Origin: a virus | Direction: 5' to 3' (one strand) | IMG/VR virus record: IMGVR_UViG_3300023242_000110 | Coordinates: 1 to 29,285 of that record | DNA length: 29,285 nt | Translations under genes and position numbers: made by a program | Notes under the pieces: model-generated | What the model was told of the DNA's origin: nothing | What the model saw: only the letters and a program-made list of their open reading frames with translations | The model's database searches: none | Shown here: positions 1 to 4,500 of the stretch, piece after piece | How the letters are laid out: each line of letters begins with the position of its first letter | Numbering within the stretch: position 1 is the first letter of the stretch

Positions 1-28
1 CCTTCATATAGCCTACAGGAGAAAAATA

Positions 29-229
29 ATGAATAAGAAAAAAAGAATATGGAATAACTGTATTACTCCCTCTCTTTCATTAATTAAATATCAGAATAAA
101 TTTGATAAATTAATGATACAAATTGAGAGAGATAAAATCTTAAAAAAAGTGCCGGGTAATCATATTAGAGGAATGGCTGTTCAAATGATTAAGAGTTTAA
201 ATAGCTATTTGAAAACAAATAGACTGTGA
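29..229 (+). CDS. Small basic hypothetical protein (66 aa)
   Basis: Product unknown. The start is supported by a strong Shine-Dalgarno sequence, TACAGGAG, eight bases before the ATG. This is the same ribosome-site style used by several other genes here (5531, 6255, 6529, and minus-strand 3465 and 3962). The protein is Lys/Ile/Asn rich, with no membrane segment or motif that I recognise. It ends just before the octamer-repeat block that starts near 235. It is probably the last gene of an operon entering from the left edge of the window. Confidence 0.65.
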   Translation: MNKKKRIWNNCITPSLSLIKYQNKFDKLMIQIERDKILKKVPGNHIRGMAVQMIKSLNSYLKTNRL

Positions 230-234
230 GACTG

Positions 235-682
235 AATTGTGTTCCAATTGTGGCAAGATTAAGGCAAAATAAGGCAGATTACTGCGACACCCAAGGTGTC
301 GCAAGGTATCGCATAAATGCGTTTTATGCGGGTTTTGCTATCGCAGGGTGTCGCGAGATTTCTGTTTTTCTGTGTCATTGTGTCGCATGTCTGTATACTT
401 ATGTCGCAGGTAAAGCCCATATAGAGAAAAAACTGCGATAGCTACCTTGAAAAAAATGGCGTTAAATGAACAACTGCGACACCTGCGATACCACTGCGAC
501 ACCCCAGGTGTCGCATGTTTTTGGTCAAATGGACAGCGATTACCAACACTTCTAGGAGATAGGTCAACATTATTTACTTCTTGCGACACCTCCCAGGATT
601 TTTTAGCGCAAATAAATAAAAAAAATAAAAATATGCTCTTTAGGTGTCGCAGCACCAAAGCTGCCTTATTTCAAACACAATT
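235..682. repeat. Octamer array GCGACACC/GGTGTCGC with inverted boundary elements
   Basis: Exact GCGACACC occurs at 284-291, 476-483, 496-503 and 583-590. Its complement GGTGTCGC occurs at 295-302, 347-354, 507-514 and 643-650. Variants with ATCGC or ATGTCGC cores lie at 305-312, 337-344, 379-386, 401-407, 435-442 and 485-492. Two pairs form 8-bp inverted repeats around a 3-nt spacer (284-302 and 496-514). A further hairpin, CGCATAAA/TTTATGCG, is at 310-330. The block is bracketed by AAATAAGGCAG (267-277) and its exact complement (661-671), next to AATTGTGTTC (235-244) and AAACACAATT (673-682). I see no credible gene in 230-737. It may be a protein-binding, origin-type or partition-type site; the function is unproven. 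Confidence 0.8.
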
Positions 683-737
683 GAGGCAAATTTTATTTTC
701 CCTGTTCGTGCCTATATTTTTGATATATAGAAGTTTC

Positions 738-1058
738 ATGCCTAAAAGAAAAAACAAATCTAGAAATTTGAACACTTATTCTAAACCTAAATTGATTAAA
801 CAAGAGGTTACATTCCCCTATTCAAGATATAAAATAGATTGGTGTGACATCGTCACTGAAGGCGGTTGGGGATCTGAAAAAGAATTTAATAACATGAAAT
901 TAGCAACTCCAGTAAGTGAAGGTTATCTTTTTAGTAAGGATAAACACACTGTAAAAATTTTTGCGGGTTATGATATTGATGATGATGGTACTATTACTTT
1001 TTCTGAACGATCGGTGTTTCCGACTTCGTGTGTTCTGAAGATGACGAAACTTCATTAA
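738..1058 (+). CDS. Conserved-looking hypothetical protein (106 aa)
   Basis: An open frame extends upstream to 447, but that part runs through the octamer array and reads as repeat-encoded sequence. I place the start at the ATG at 738. The protein has a basic N-terminus (KRKNKSRN) and a compact soluble body with WCDIVTEGGW and YDIDDDGTITF. The latter is an acidic D-x-D-x-D-G stretch that could bind a divalent ion in EF-hand style, though a full EF-hand is not evident. No strong ribosome site is seen. The last 65 bases overlap the 3' end of the convergent small terminase gene. Function unknown. Confidence 0.6.
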   Translation: MPKRKNKSRNLNTYSKPKLIKQEVTFPYSRYKIDWCDIVTEGGWGSEKEFNNMKLATPVSEGYLFSKDKHTVKIFAGYDIDDDGTITFSERSVFPTSCVLKMTKLH

Positions 1059-1539
1059 CTTCTTCTTCTAATGCATCAACAGTCTTCATATTTAACATCG
1101 GAGCGTAGTCTTCTAAAATCTTTTTCATCTTTAATTCTATTTCTTCCTCTGACATATCTTCTATTTTCCCATGTTTTATTATTTTTCTGTCTATGTATAG
1201 TCCTGCTGCCTTGCCTCGAGATACTTCAGCGTTTACAGCAGAAGAGAAACTCCCTTTCTTCAAAGCCGCTGTTTTAATTCTATCTAGTTCAGCTAAATGT
1301 TTATCGTACGTAACTTCATGTTTAGCTAATCTCTCTTGTTTAAGTGAATCTACATATTGAACTACTAATGGAGATAGTCTAGGATTTAATAACTCTGATC
1401 CTTCTACCTTGCACCGCTTATGACTGTACCCAGCTAACTTAGCTGCTTCTGATTGAGATACAGGACCTTCTTCATCACCGAATACTATAAACTCGGCAAA
1501 TCTCTTTTGCATTTCTGTTAATCTTTTTGGTACTCCCAT
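994..1539 (-). CDS. terS: Terminase small subunit
   Basis: 181 aa. Small terminases recognise the packaging site and recruit the large subunit to concatemeric phage DNA. The N-terminal half begins MGVPKRLTEMQKRFAEFIVF and continues with SQSEAAKLAGYS. This is the helix-turn-helix arrangement of the Terminase_2/Nu1-like small subunits. A Lys/Glu-rich helical middle follows, and an acidic Ser-rich tail (EEEVNEVSSSSE). The gene is on the opposite strand from the large subunit (7095) and about 5.5 kb away, which is unusual because the two are normally adjacent. No Shine-Dalgarno precedes the ATG. A minus-strand promoter ends six bases before it, so the message may be leaderless. Family assignment is from recalled sequence pattern. 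Confidence 0.75.
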   Translation of the reverse strand: MGVPKRLTEMQKRFAEFIVFGDEEGPVSQSEAAKLAGYSHKRCKVEGSELLNPRLSPLVVQYVDSLKQERLAKHEVTYDKHLAELDRIKTAALKKGSFSSAVNAEVSRGKAAGLYIDRKIIKHGKIEDMSEEEIELKMKKILEDYAPMLNMKTVDALEEEVNEVSSSSEHTKSETPIVQKK

Positions 1540-1578
1540 GTTGACAATTTAGGGTAACTATCCTATAAAGTCAATATG
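1537..1578. promoter_or_regulatory. Divergent overlapping promoters in a near-palindrome
   Basis: Plus direction: TTGACA (1541-1546), 17-bp spacer, TATAAA (1564-1569), then six bases to the ATG at 1576. Minus direction: TTGACT (1574-1569), 17-bp spacer, TAAATT (1551-1546), then six bases to the ATG at 1539. The -10 of each overlaps or abuts the -35 of the other, and the 42 bp is close to a perfect palindrome with a TAGGGT...ATCCTA core. The expected transcription start (about 7 bases past the -10) falls on each ATG, and neither gene has a Shine-Dalgarno. The core resembles the TAGGATAGT operator of the promoters at 5473, 6193 and 6474. Confidence 0.75.
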
Positions 1579-1875
1579 AAAGATGAAGACAAAACATTTG
1601 AAAATGAAAGGAAACACGTGAGTGAACCAGTAGAAGATAGAGGAGCGTCTGATTTAACCTTCCTTATTGAAGAACATCAAAGACAAATTTGGGAATATAA
1701 ACAGAAAGAATCTGAATGGATTAAGACTGATAATATACTTAAAGGTTCTAAAAAAATTATAGATGAGTTAAGCACTAAGTTGGTTGGTCTAGCCAGACGT
1801 ATTCAAGAGTTAGAATATAACAATGCTACTTACAGAAAAGAAATTGATAAACTACTTGCAGAAAAATCTAAATGA
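1576..1875 (+). CDS. Coiled-coil hypothetical protein (99 aa)
   Basis: A charged, helical protein with no recognised family. Residues about 28-97 (from TFLIEEHQRQIWEYKQKESEW to the C-terminus) have the Leu/Ile spacing and Glu/Lys density of a coiled coil. There is no membrane segment or cysteine. It is the first gene of a plus-strand pair; its last codons overlap the start of the next gene (ATGA, 1872-1875), which implies translational coupling. The start lacks a Shine-Dalgarno and sits at the predicted transcription start of the divergent promoter. It may partner or regulate the small terminase, inferred only from position. Confidence 0.7.
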   Translation: MKDEDKTFENERKHVSEPVEDRGASDLTFLIEEHQRQIWEYKQKESEWIKTDNILKGSKKIIDELSTKLVGLARRIQELEYNNATYRKEIDKLLAEKSK

Positions 1876-2135
1876 GAGTAAGAGACCTTCAAGAATTCTT
1901 ATCTAAATTTACTGAGTCTAAAAAAGATGGAAGTCGTCAAGGCAACGCTATGAGTGATGCTGTGATTATGGTAGAGATCAATGGATTCCTAGAAGAAATT
2001 AAAAAAATGGAAGTACACGAAAACAATCAAACAATAATTGGGTTAACTAAAAACCATCAATCTCACCGTCTAGTTTTAAAAACTAAGAGCGATAGAAAGA
2101 TAATTATTCCAGATAAATTACGTGATACACTGTAG
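1872..2135 (+). CDS. Hypothetical protein coupled to the coiled-coil gene (87 aa)
   Basis: The start codon overlaps the stop of the preceding gene by four bases. The first part is helical and charged. The second half (NQTIIGLTKNHQSHRLVLKTK, then RKIIIPDKLR) looks like a small beta-rich fold. No catalytic motif, Zn site or membrane segment is seen, and I do not recognise the family. Codon style matches its neighbours, so it is probably a real phage gene co-expressed with the gene at 1576. Confidence 0.65.
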   Translation: MRVRDLQEFLSKFTESKKDGSRQGNAMSDAVIMVEINGFLEEIKKMEVHENNQTIIGLTKNHQSHRLVLKTKSDRKIIIPDKLRDTL

Positions 2136-2167
2136 TATTTGCGTGACATGGTTACTTTAAAAAACCT

Positions 2168-2551
2168 ATGGGCCCAGAGGCTAAATTATACCAAAAAGTT
2201 AAGCGTCATTTTAAGGATTTTTCACTTCTCAGACTTGAAAACATTAGCTTACTTGGTACTCCTGATCTATTGGTCTACAATAATAATCGCCACTTCTTCA
2301 CTATTGAATTAAAAGTAACCAAGAGTAAAAAAGTTCGTTTCTCACCACATCAAATTGCGTTCCATTTAAGGCATCCTGACAATACATTTATCCTTATAGA
2401 GGCCCTTGGTCCGTGTACCTTGAATACTTTTCCTATATCCATGTACCATGGTTCCCGGATCAGGGAGCTTGTAGCTTCCGGCTTGAAGCTTGACGCTTGT
2501 TACTCTGGTTGGGATGCTTGCCGCTTGAAACTTTCGGAGCTTGGTGCTTGA
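2168..2551 (+). CDS. VRR-NUC / PD-(D/E)XK-type nuclease
   Basis: 127 aa. The core matches a small VRR-NUC-type nuclease: G30-T-P-D33, then E47-L-K49, then Q62 at the start of a helix (SPHQIAFH). These are the PD...ExK...Q residues of the PD-(D/E)XK fold, which binds Mg2+ and cuts DNA. Stand-alone VRR-NUC proteins in phages are thought to act on branched or recombination intermediates. The last 35 or so residues (from YHGSRIREL) are encoded by the GCTTGNN repeat array and are probably not part of the fold. The start has no clear Shine-Dalgarno and no in-frame alternative nearby. The DNA substrate cannot be judged from sequence. Confidence 0.75.
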   Translation: MGPEAKLYQKVKRHFKDFSLLRLENISLLGTPDLLVYNNNRHFFTIELKVTKSKKVRFSPHQIAFHLRHPDNTFILIEALGPCTLNTFPISMYHGSRIRELVASGLKLDACYSGWDACRLKLSELGA

Positions 2552-2600
2552 TGCTTGGCGCTTGAAGCTTGATGCTTGGCGCTTGCAGCTTGAAGCTTCC
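2467..2600. repeat. Heptamer tandem array A (GCTTGNN)
   Basis: GCTTG recurs every 7 bases at 2467, (2474 as GCTTC), 2481, 2488, 2495, 2516 and 2523. After a 2-base phase shift it continues at 2539, 2546, 2553, 2560, 2567, 2574, 2581, 2588 and 2595 (the last as GCTTC). The 14-bp interruption at 2502-2515 keeps the phase, so it looks like two decayed units. The array forms the 3' end of the nuclease gene on plus and gives a KHQAPS-type repeat peptide on minus. Seven is not a codon multiple, so the repeat is more likely maintained as DNA than as protein. Confidence 0.85.
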
Positions 2601-2697
2601 TAAATATAGGCGCGTGGGATTTTCTAATTGGTTCGGGAGCCTTGGGCCGCGGATCATGGCGCCTGCACCAGCCGGTGCCGTTTTTAAAAAAATCCAT
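2500..2697 (-). CDS. Doubtful small ORF running into heptamer array A
   Basis: A 65-aa frame whose ATG overlaps the stop of the gene at 2697-2855 (TAATG), as in the coupled genes of this minus-strand cluster. The N-terminal part (MDFFKNGTGWCRRHDPRP) could be genuine. The last 30 residues, starting KLQAASAKHQ, are only the heptamer array read in one frame. The DNA behind residues 5-12 also forms a hairpin with a T-run on the plus strand, a better fit to a terminator for the convergent nuclease gene. I keep it as a low-confidence candidate. Confidence 0.25.
   Translation of the reverse strand: MDFFKNGTGWCRRHDPRPKAPEPIRKSHAPIFRKLQAASAKHQASSAKHQAPSSESFKRQASQPE
2665..2685 (+). terminator. Hairpin plus T-run after the nuclease gene
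   Basis: GCACC (2665-2669), loop AGCC, GGTGC (2674-2678), then CG and five T residues. The GC-rich stem and T-run in AT-rich DNA fit an intrinsic terminator for plus-strand transcription leaving the nuclease gene, just before the convergent minus-strand cluster. Confidence 0.45.
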
Positions 2698-2855
2698 TAG
2701 TGCTTGACGCTTGAAGCTTTTATTTTTGTTATACCTAACGCGCGCAGCTGTGAGCTGGACAACGTGCGGCCTTTATTAATATTCAAAAATGATTCAGGGC
2801 GCATTAAATGACCGTCCCTGGATCTATACATAAAAGTGTACTTTGTTTTTTTCAT
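2697..2855 (-). CDS. Small hypothetical protein (52 aa)
   Basis: The ATG at 2855 lies immediately after the stop of the Gp88-family gene (TAATATG), with GGTGAG just upstream as a possible ribosome site. A longer frame starts at 2879 but overlaps the Gp88 gene. The product, MKKTKYTFMYRSRDGHLM onward, is basic and has no family I know. Its last residues (KIKASSVKH) are encoded by a short heptamer cluster at 2702-2720. It is probably co-transcribed with the Gp88 gene. Confidence 0.5.
   Translation of the reverse strand: MKKTKYTFMYRSRDGHLMRPESFLNINKGRTLSSSQLRALGITKIKASSVKH
2702..2720. repeat. Heptamer cluster B (GCTTGNN, about 3 units)
   Basis: GCTTG at 2702 and 2709 and GCTTT at 2716 keep the same 7-base period as arrays A, C and D. 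The cluster lies at the 3' end of the minus-strand gene 2697-2855. Confidence 0.6.
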
Positions 2856-2856
2856 A

Positions 2857-3465
2857 TTAGTGCTCACCATAACAAACATTTGAAACTGATTTATCCCAGC
2901 AAGCTCTACAATCTTTACACTTATTACCCTGAAGAGGGGCCGGGCATGTTACATCAATTTTTTTAGTTGAGACTGTCGACGTGTTGGGCCAGCTGGTCCC
3001 TGCTGCCTGGTCCACCATTGGAATGGAGAACCGGACAACAAGATTGTCAGGAGCTTCAACAATATAGTCTTTGGTCCATGCTTCTCTAGTTGGCATCCAA
3101 TGCTTAACTTCAGGCGTCAACCTACAGACCTCGTAAATTCGTCTTAAATGGTCCAGGTTTTGAACATCACCTGAATCGTGCCATCTAAAATATTTGACCT
3201 TCTTTGAATTAATTTGTGCGGCCATAGCCTCCACCCATTTAGGATGAGTTAAAGATCTAAATCTTTTATATTGCGCGTCTATAACATTTTGGAATCTATA
3301 ACGGCCTCGTTTGTAGGCGTAACAGTTAGAACAGACAGAGTTTGGAATTAATCTTAATTTAGTACCTGTTTTGCATTCGTGAGCTGGTGTTGAATATGCA
3401 AACCCGGGCATCTTGCCGGGCTTGCTTAAAGTGTGAGTTATTGCTTGTGCTTCTTTTATATTCAT
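2857..3465 (-). CDS. Gp88-family phage protein, Cys-rich
   Basis: 202 aa. It resembles the phage 'gene product 88' family: MPGFAYSTPAHECKTGTKL, then VCSNCYAYKRGRYRF, then KYFRWHDSGDVQ, HWMPTREAW and a Cys-rich C-terminus (CPAPLQGNKCKDCRACW, VCYGEH). The CxxCYA motif and the late CxxxxxxxCxxCxxC cluster could bind Zn or an Fe-S cluster. The family's biochemical role is unknown to me. The start is supported by TACAGGAG upstream of the ATG. The conserved element AATTGTGTTC (minus-strand reading) lies about 45 bases upstream. It heads a short run with the 52-aa gene that follows. Confidence 0.8.
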   Translation of the reverse strand: MNIKEAQAITHTLSKPGKMPGFAYSTPAHECKTGTKLRLIPNSVCSNCYAYKRGRYRFQNVIDAQYKRFRSLTHPKWVEAMAAQINSKKVKYFRWHDSGDVQNLDHLRRIYEVCRLTPEVKHWMPTREAWTKDYIVEAPDNLVVRFSIPMVDQAAGTSWPNTSTVSTKKIDVTCPAPLQGNKCKDCRACWDKSVSNVCYGEH

Positions 3466-3497
3466 TGTTTTATTTCTCCTGTATATTTTATTTATTA

Positions 3498-3524
3498 GTA
3501 CTATTTAATTGTGTTCGAATTAAG
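3498..3524 (-). promoter_or_regulatory. Conserved upstream element copy 2, before the Gp88 gene
   Basis: GTACTATTTAATTGTG continuing to ATTAAGGC (plus-strand reading) repeats almost exactly at 3992-4019. The core is AATTGTGTTC (3507-3516), two bases, ATTAAGGC (3517-3524). Both copies lie 30-50 bases upstream of a minus-strand gene with a TACAGGAG ribosome site, and both touch a heptamer array on the other side. It may be a promoter or operator, or a boundary sequence of the repeat unit. Confidence 0.55.
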
Positions 3525-3689
3525 GCTTGCCGCTTGACGCTTGGAGCTTGCCGCTTGGTCCTTGGGCCCTGGTCCATGGAGCTTGAGACTTTTAAAAAAG
3601 CGCTCGCAGCTGGCAACATAGGCGCGCGGTAGGCGCCTATGATCTTGTAAAAAATAGTGAGTTAGATCTCGATGTTTAATTCTTTTCAT
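3501..3689 (-). CDS. Small ORF ending in heptamer array C (62 aa)
   Basis: The ATG at 3689 overlaps the upstream gene's stop as TGATG, suggesting coupling. A TTG one codon earlier is the alternative start. Residues 1-35 (MKRIKHRDLTHYFLQ onward) could be a basic soluble protein. The remainder (KDQAASSKRQAAS) is the heptamer array translated. An 8-bp inverted repeat, ATAGGCGC/GCGCCTAT (3618-3640), sits inside the frame and is GC-rich relative to the genome. Function unknown; possibly a genuine short gene extended by repeat DNA. Confidence 0.4.
   Translation of the reverse strand: MKRIKHRDLTHYFLQDHRRLPRAYVASCERFFKSLKLHGPGPKDQAASSKRQAASLNSNTIK
3525..3585. repeat. Heptamer tandem array C (GCTTGNN)
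   Basis: GCTTG at 3525, 3532, 3539, 3546 and 3553, CCTTG at 3560, and GCTTG again at 3581. All are in the same 7-base phase; the gap 3565-3580 equals decayed units and contains GGTCCATGG. It begins directly after the element at 3507-3524. Confidence 0.8.
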
Positions 3690-3853
3690 CAATTTAAACT
3701 CCCTAAGCTTTCAATTTGTTTGTGCATATTTATTATTCTAAGATTATCTTTAATTTCTTCAGCTTTAAGTAGGATTATTGCATCGTCTTCTGAAATATTG
3801 TGTTTCTTTAGATATTTTAAAAGATCTTTCAAAGATTTAACTTGTGCTTTCAT
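3689..3853 (-). CDS. Small helical hypothetical protein (54 aa)
   Basis: The start is set at 3853 because GGAGG lies seven bases upstream of that ATG; a longer frame to 3901 lacks such a site. The protein is MKAQVKSLKDLLKYLKK onward, helical and charged, with SEDDAIILLKAEEIKDN suggesting a short helical hairpin. No known family. It overlaps the end of the 41-aa gene by 17 bases in another frame and passes into the next small ORF through TGATG, so the three are likely one minus-strand operon. Confidence 0.6.
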   Translation of the reverse strand: MKAQVKSLKDLLKYLKKHNISEDDAIILLKAEEIKDNLRIINMHKQIESLGSLN

Positions 3854-3962
3854 CTTTGTCCTCCATGTATTTTCTTGATTTTTCTTGGTCCTCTTTAACA
3901 AGACGCAGGATCTCTTCTATTGCATCCGCTATTCTAATTAACGCTTTTGTACTTTCTGACAT
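3837..3962 (-). CDS. Very small helical protein (41 aa)
   Basis: MSESTKALIRIADAIEEILR followed by LVKEDQEKSRKYMEDKDESTS. It is a single amphipathic helix or coiled coil with an acidic tail. The start is strongly supported by the AACCAATACAGGAG leader just upstream, shared with the genes at 5531, 6529 and 14007. It is the first gene of the minus-strand run. Function unknown. Confidence 0.65.
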   Translation of the reverse strand: MSESTKALIRIADAIEEILRLVKEDQEKSRKYMEDKDESTS

Positions 3963-3991
3963 TTTATTCTCCTGTATTGGTTAACTTATAC

Positions 3992-4019
3992 TGTACTACT
4001 TAATTGTGTTCTTATTAAG
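3992..4019 (-). promoter_or_regulatory. Conserved upstream element copy 3, before the minus-strand small-gene run
   Basis: GTACTACTTAATTGTG continuing to ATTAAGGC; core AATTGTGTTC (4002-4011), two bases, ATTAAGGC (4012-4019). Downstream on minus lies TATAAG (3991-3986), a possible -10, followed by the ribosome leader and the 41-aa gene. No good -35 is visible, so an activator-type element is possible. Confidence 0.5.
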
Positions 4020-4054
4020 GCTTGGTGCTTGAAGCTTGCCGCTTGAAACTTTCA
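4020..4054. repeat. Heptamer tandem array D (GCTTGNN)
   Basis: GCTTG at 4020, 4027, 4034 and 4041, decaying to ACTTTCA at 4048. It starts directly after the element copy at 4002-4019, as array C does after its copy. Confidence 0.75.
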
Positions 4055-4075
4055 ACTTCAGGTTGAATTTTTTTT
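4051..4075 (+). terminator. Hairpin with T8 tract
   Basis: TTCAAC (4051-4056), loop TTCAG, GTTGAA (4062-4067), followed by eight T residues (4068-4075). The stem is short and AT-rich, so termination may be weak. A second dyad, CAACCT-C-AGGTTG, follows at 4077-4089. It would stop plus-strand transcripts entering the structured region. Confidence 0.4.
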
Positions 4076-4115
4076 ACAACCTCAGGTTGAATTTGCTAAT
4101 TAGAATCATTCTAAA

Positions 4116-4344
4116 GTGATCAGTCACTAGCTACGTAGGGTCCGGGACTGATTTATTACCGGTTTTACGAGAGGCCACCCCGAAAGTCGCAACCTATGTT
4201 CTAGTGTTTATTCTCACAGTCATAGTAACTGATCCCAGATCCCTTGAGTGCTGGCCAGTAGCAACGATCGTTTCCGCATAAGCTACACCACTCGGTCAAG
4301 AGATCAGGGATCAGTAGCACGACCACAAAGTACGTGCTACTGAT
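4116..4344. other. Structured intergenic region, candidate ncRNA or origin
   Basis: No gene is seen between 3963 and 4500. Helices visible: AGTGA/TCACT (4116-4129); CTAG plus ACGTAGG (4127-4139) with CCTATGT and CTAG (4193-4204), a stem around a 50-nt domain; a 20-bp arm pair with two mismatches (4228-4247 and 4296-4315) around GTAGC/GCTAC (4258-4262, 4282-4286); and a perfect 12-bp stem, ATCAGTAGCACG (4310-4321) with CGTGCTACTGAT (4333-4344). ATCAGT at 4310-4315 belongs to both of the last two helices, so they exclude each other. ATCAGT/ACTGAT occurs five times. The strand of any RNA is unknown. Confidence 0.5.
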
Positions 4345-4347
4345 AAA

Positions 4348-4419
4348 ATTAGTAATAGGGATTAATGCACAACAAACTTGTGTGTAATCAATTACTTGAT
4401 TACTTTACCTATTACTAAT
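4348..4419. repeat. Nested inverted repeats upstream of the 4501 gene
   Basis: Outer arms ATTAGTAATAGG (4348-4359) and CCTATTACTAAT (4408-4419) are exact 12-bp complements. Inside are CACAA-CAAAC-TTGTG (about 4369-4383) and GTAATCAA-TTAC-TTGATTAC (4384-4403). This fits an operator cluster or cruciform just before the promoter at 4438. Confidence 0.6.
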
Positions 4420-4437
4420 CTATCTCCTATATAATGC

Positions 4438-4466
4438 TTGACAAAGTATTAGTCAAGGGCTAAATT
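4438..4466 (+). promoter_or_regulatory. Sigma-70-type promoter for the 4501 gene
   Basis: TTGACA (4438-4443), 17-bp spacer, TAAATT (4461-4466). The -35 and spacer include the dyad TTGAC/GTCAA (4438-4442, 4452-4456), a possible operator. An exact TATAAT lies just upstream (4430-4435) without a matching -35. Confidence 0.6.
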
Positions 4467-4500
4467 GATTTTAATTAAAATAAATATAACCAAAGGAAAC

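Noticed and set aside
226-441. Open frame of 71 codons with a GTG start across the octamer array
   Set aside because: No ribosome site, Cys/Arg-rich repeat-driven sequence, and it lies inside the repeat block.
338-658. Minus-strand open frame of 106 codons
   Set aside because: It is the complement of the repeat array and has no start signal.
235-682. CRISPR array
   Set aside because: Repeats are only 8 bases, lie in both orientations with irregular spacing, and there are no cas genes.
447-737. Extended N-terminus of the gene at 738
   Set aside because: This part reads through GCGACACC repeats and a poly-A-rich patch; no ribosome site at 447.
2460-2657. Minus-strand frame of 65 codons ending KLQAPSIKHQAP-like
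   Set aside because: A second reading of the heptamer array in another frame; no ribosome site or non-repeat core of its own.
4146-4190. Hammerhead-type ribozyme (CTGAT ... CGAAAG)
   Set aside because: The required CTGANGA core is absent (CTGATTT) and helices do not match the three-stem layout.
4081-4500. A tRNA or tmRNA on either strand
   Set aside because: No acceptor/T-arm pair with a GGTTCGAATC-type T-loop could be fitted to the stems.
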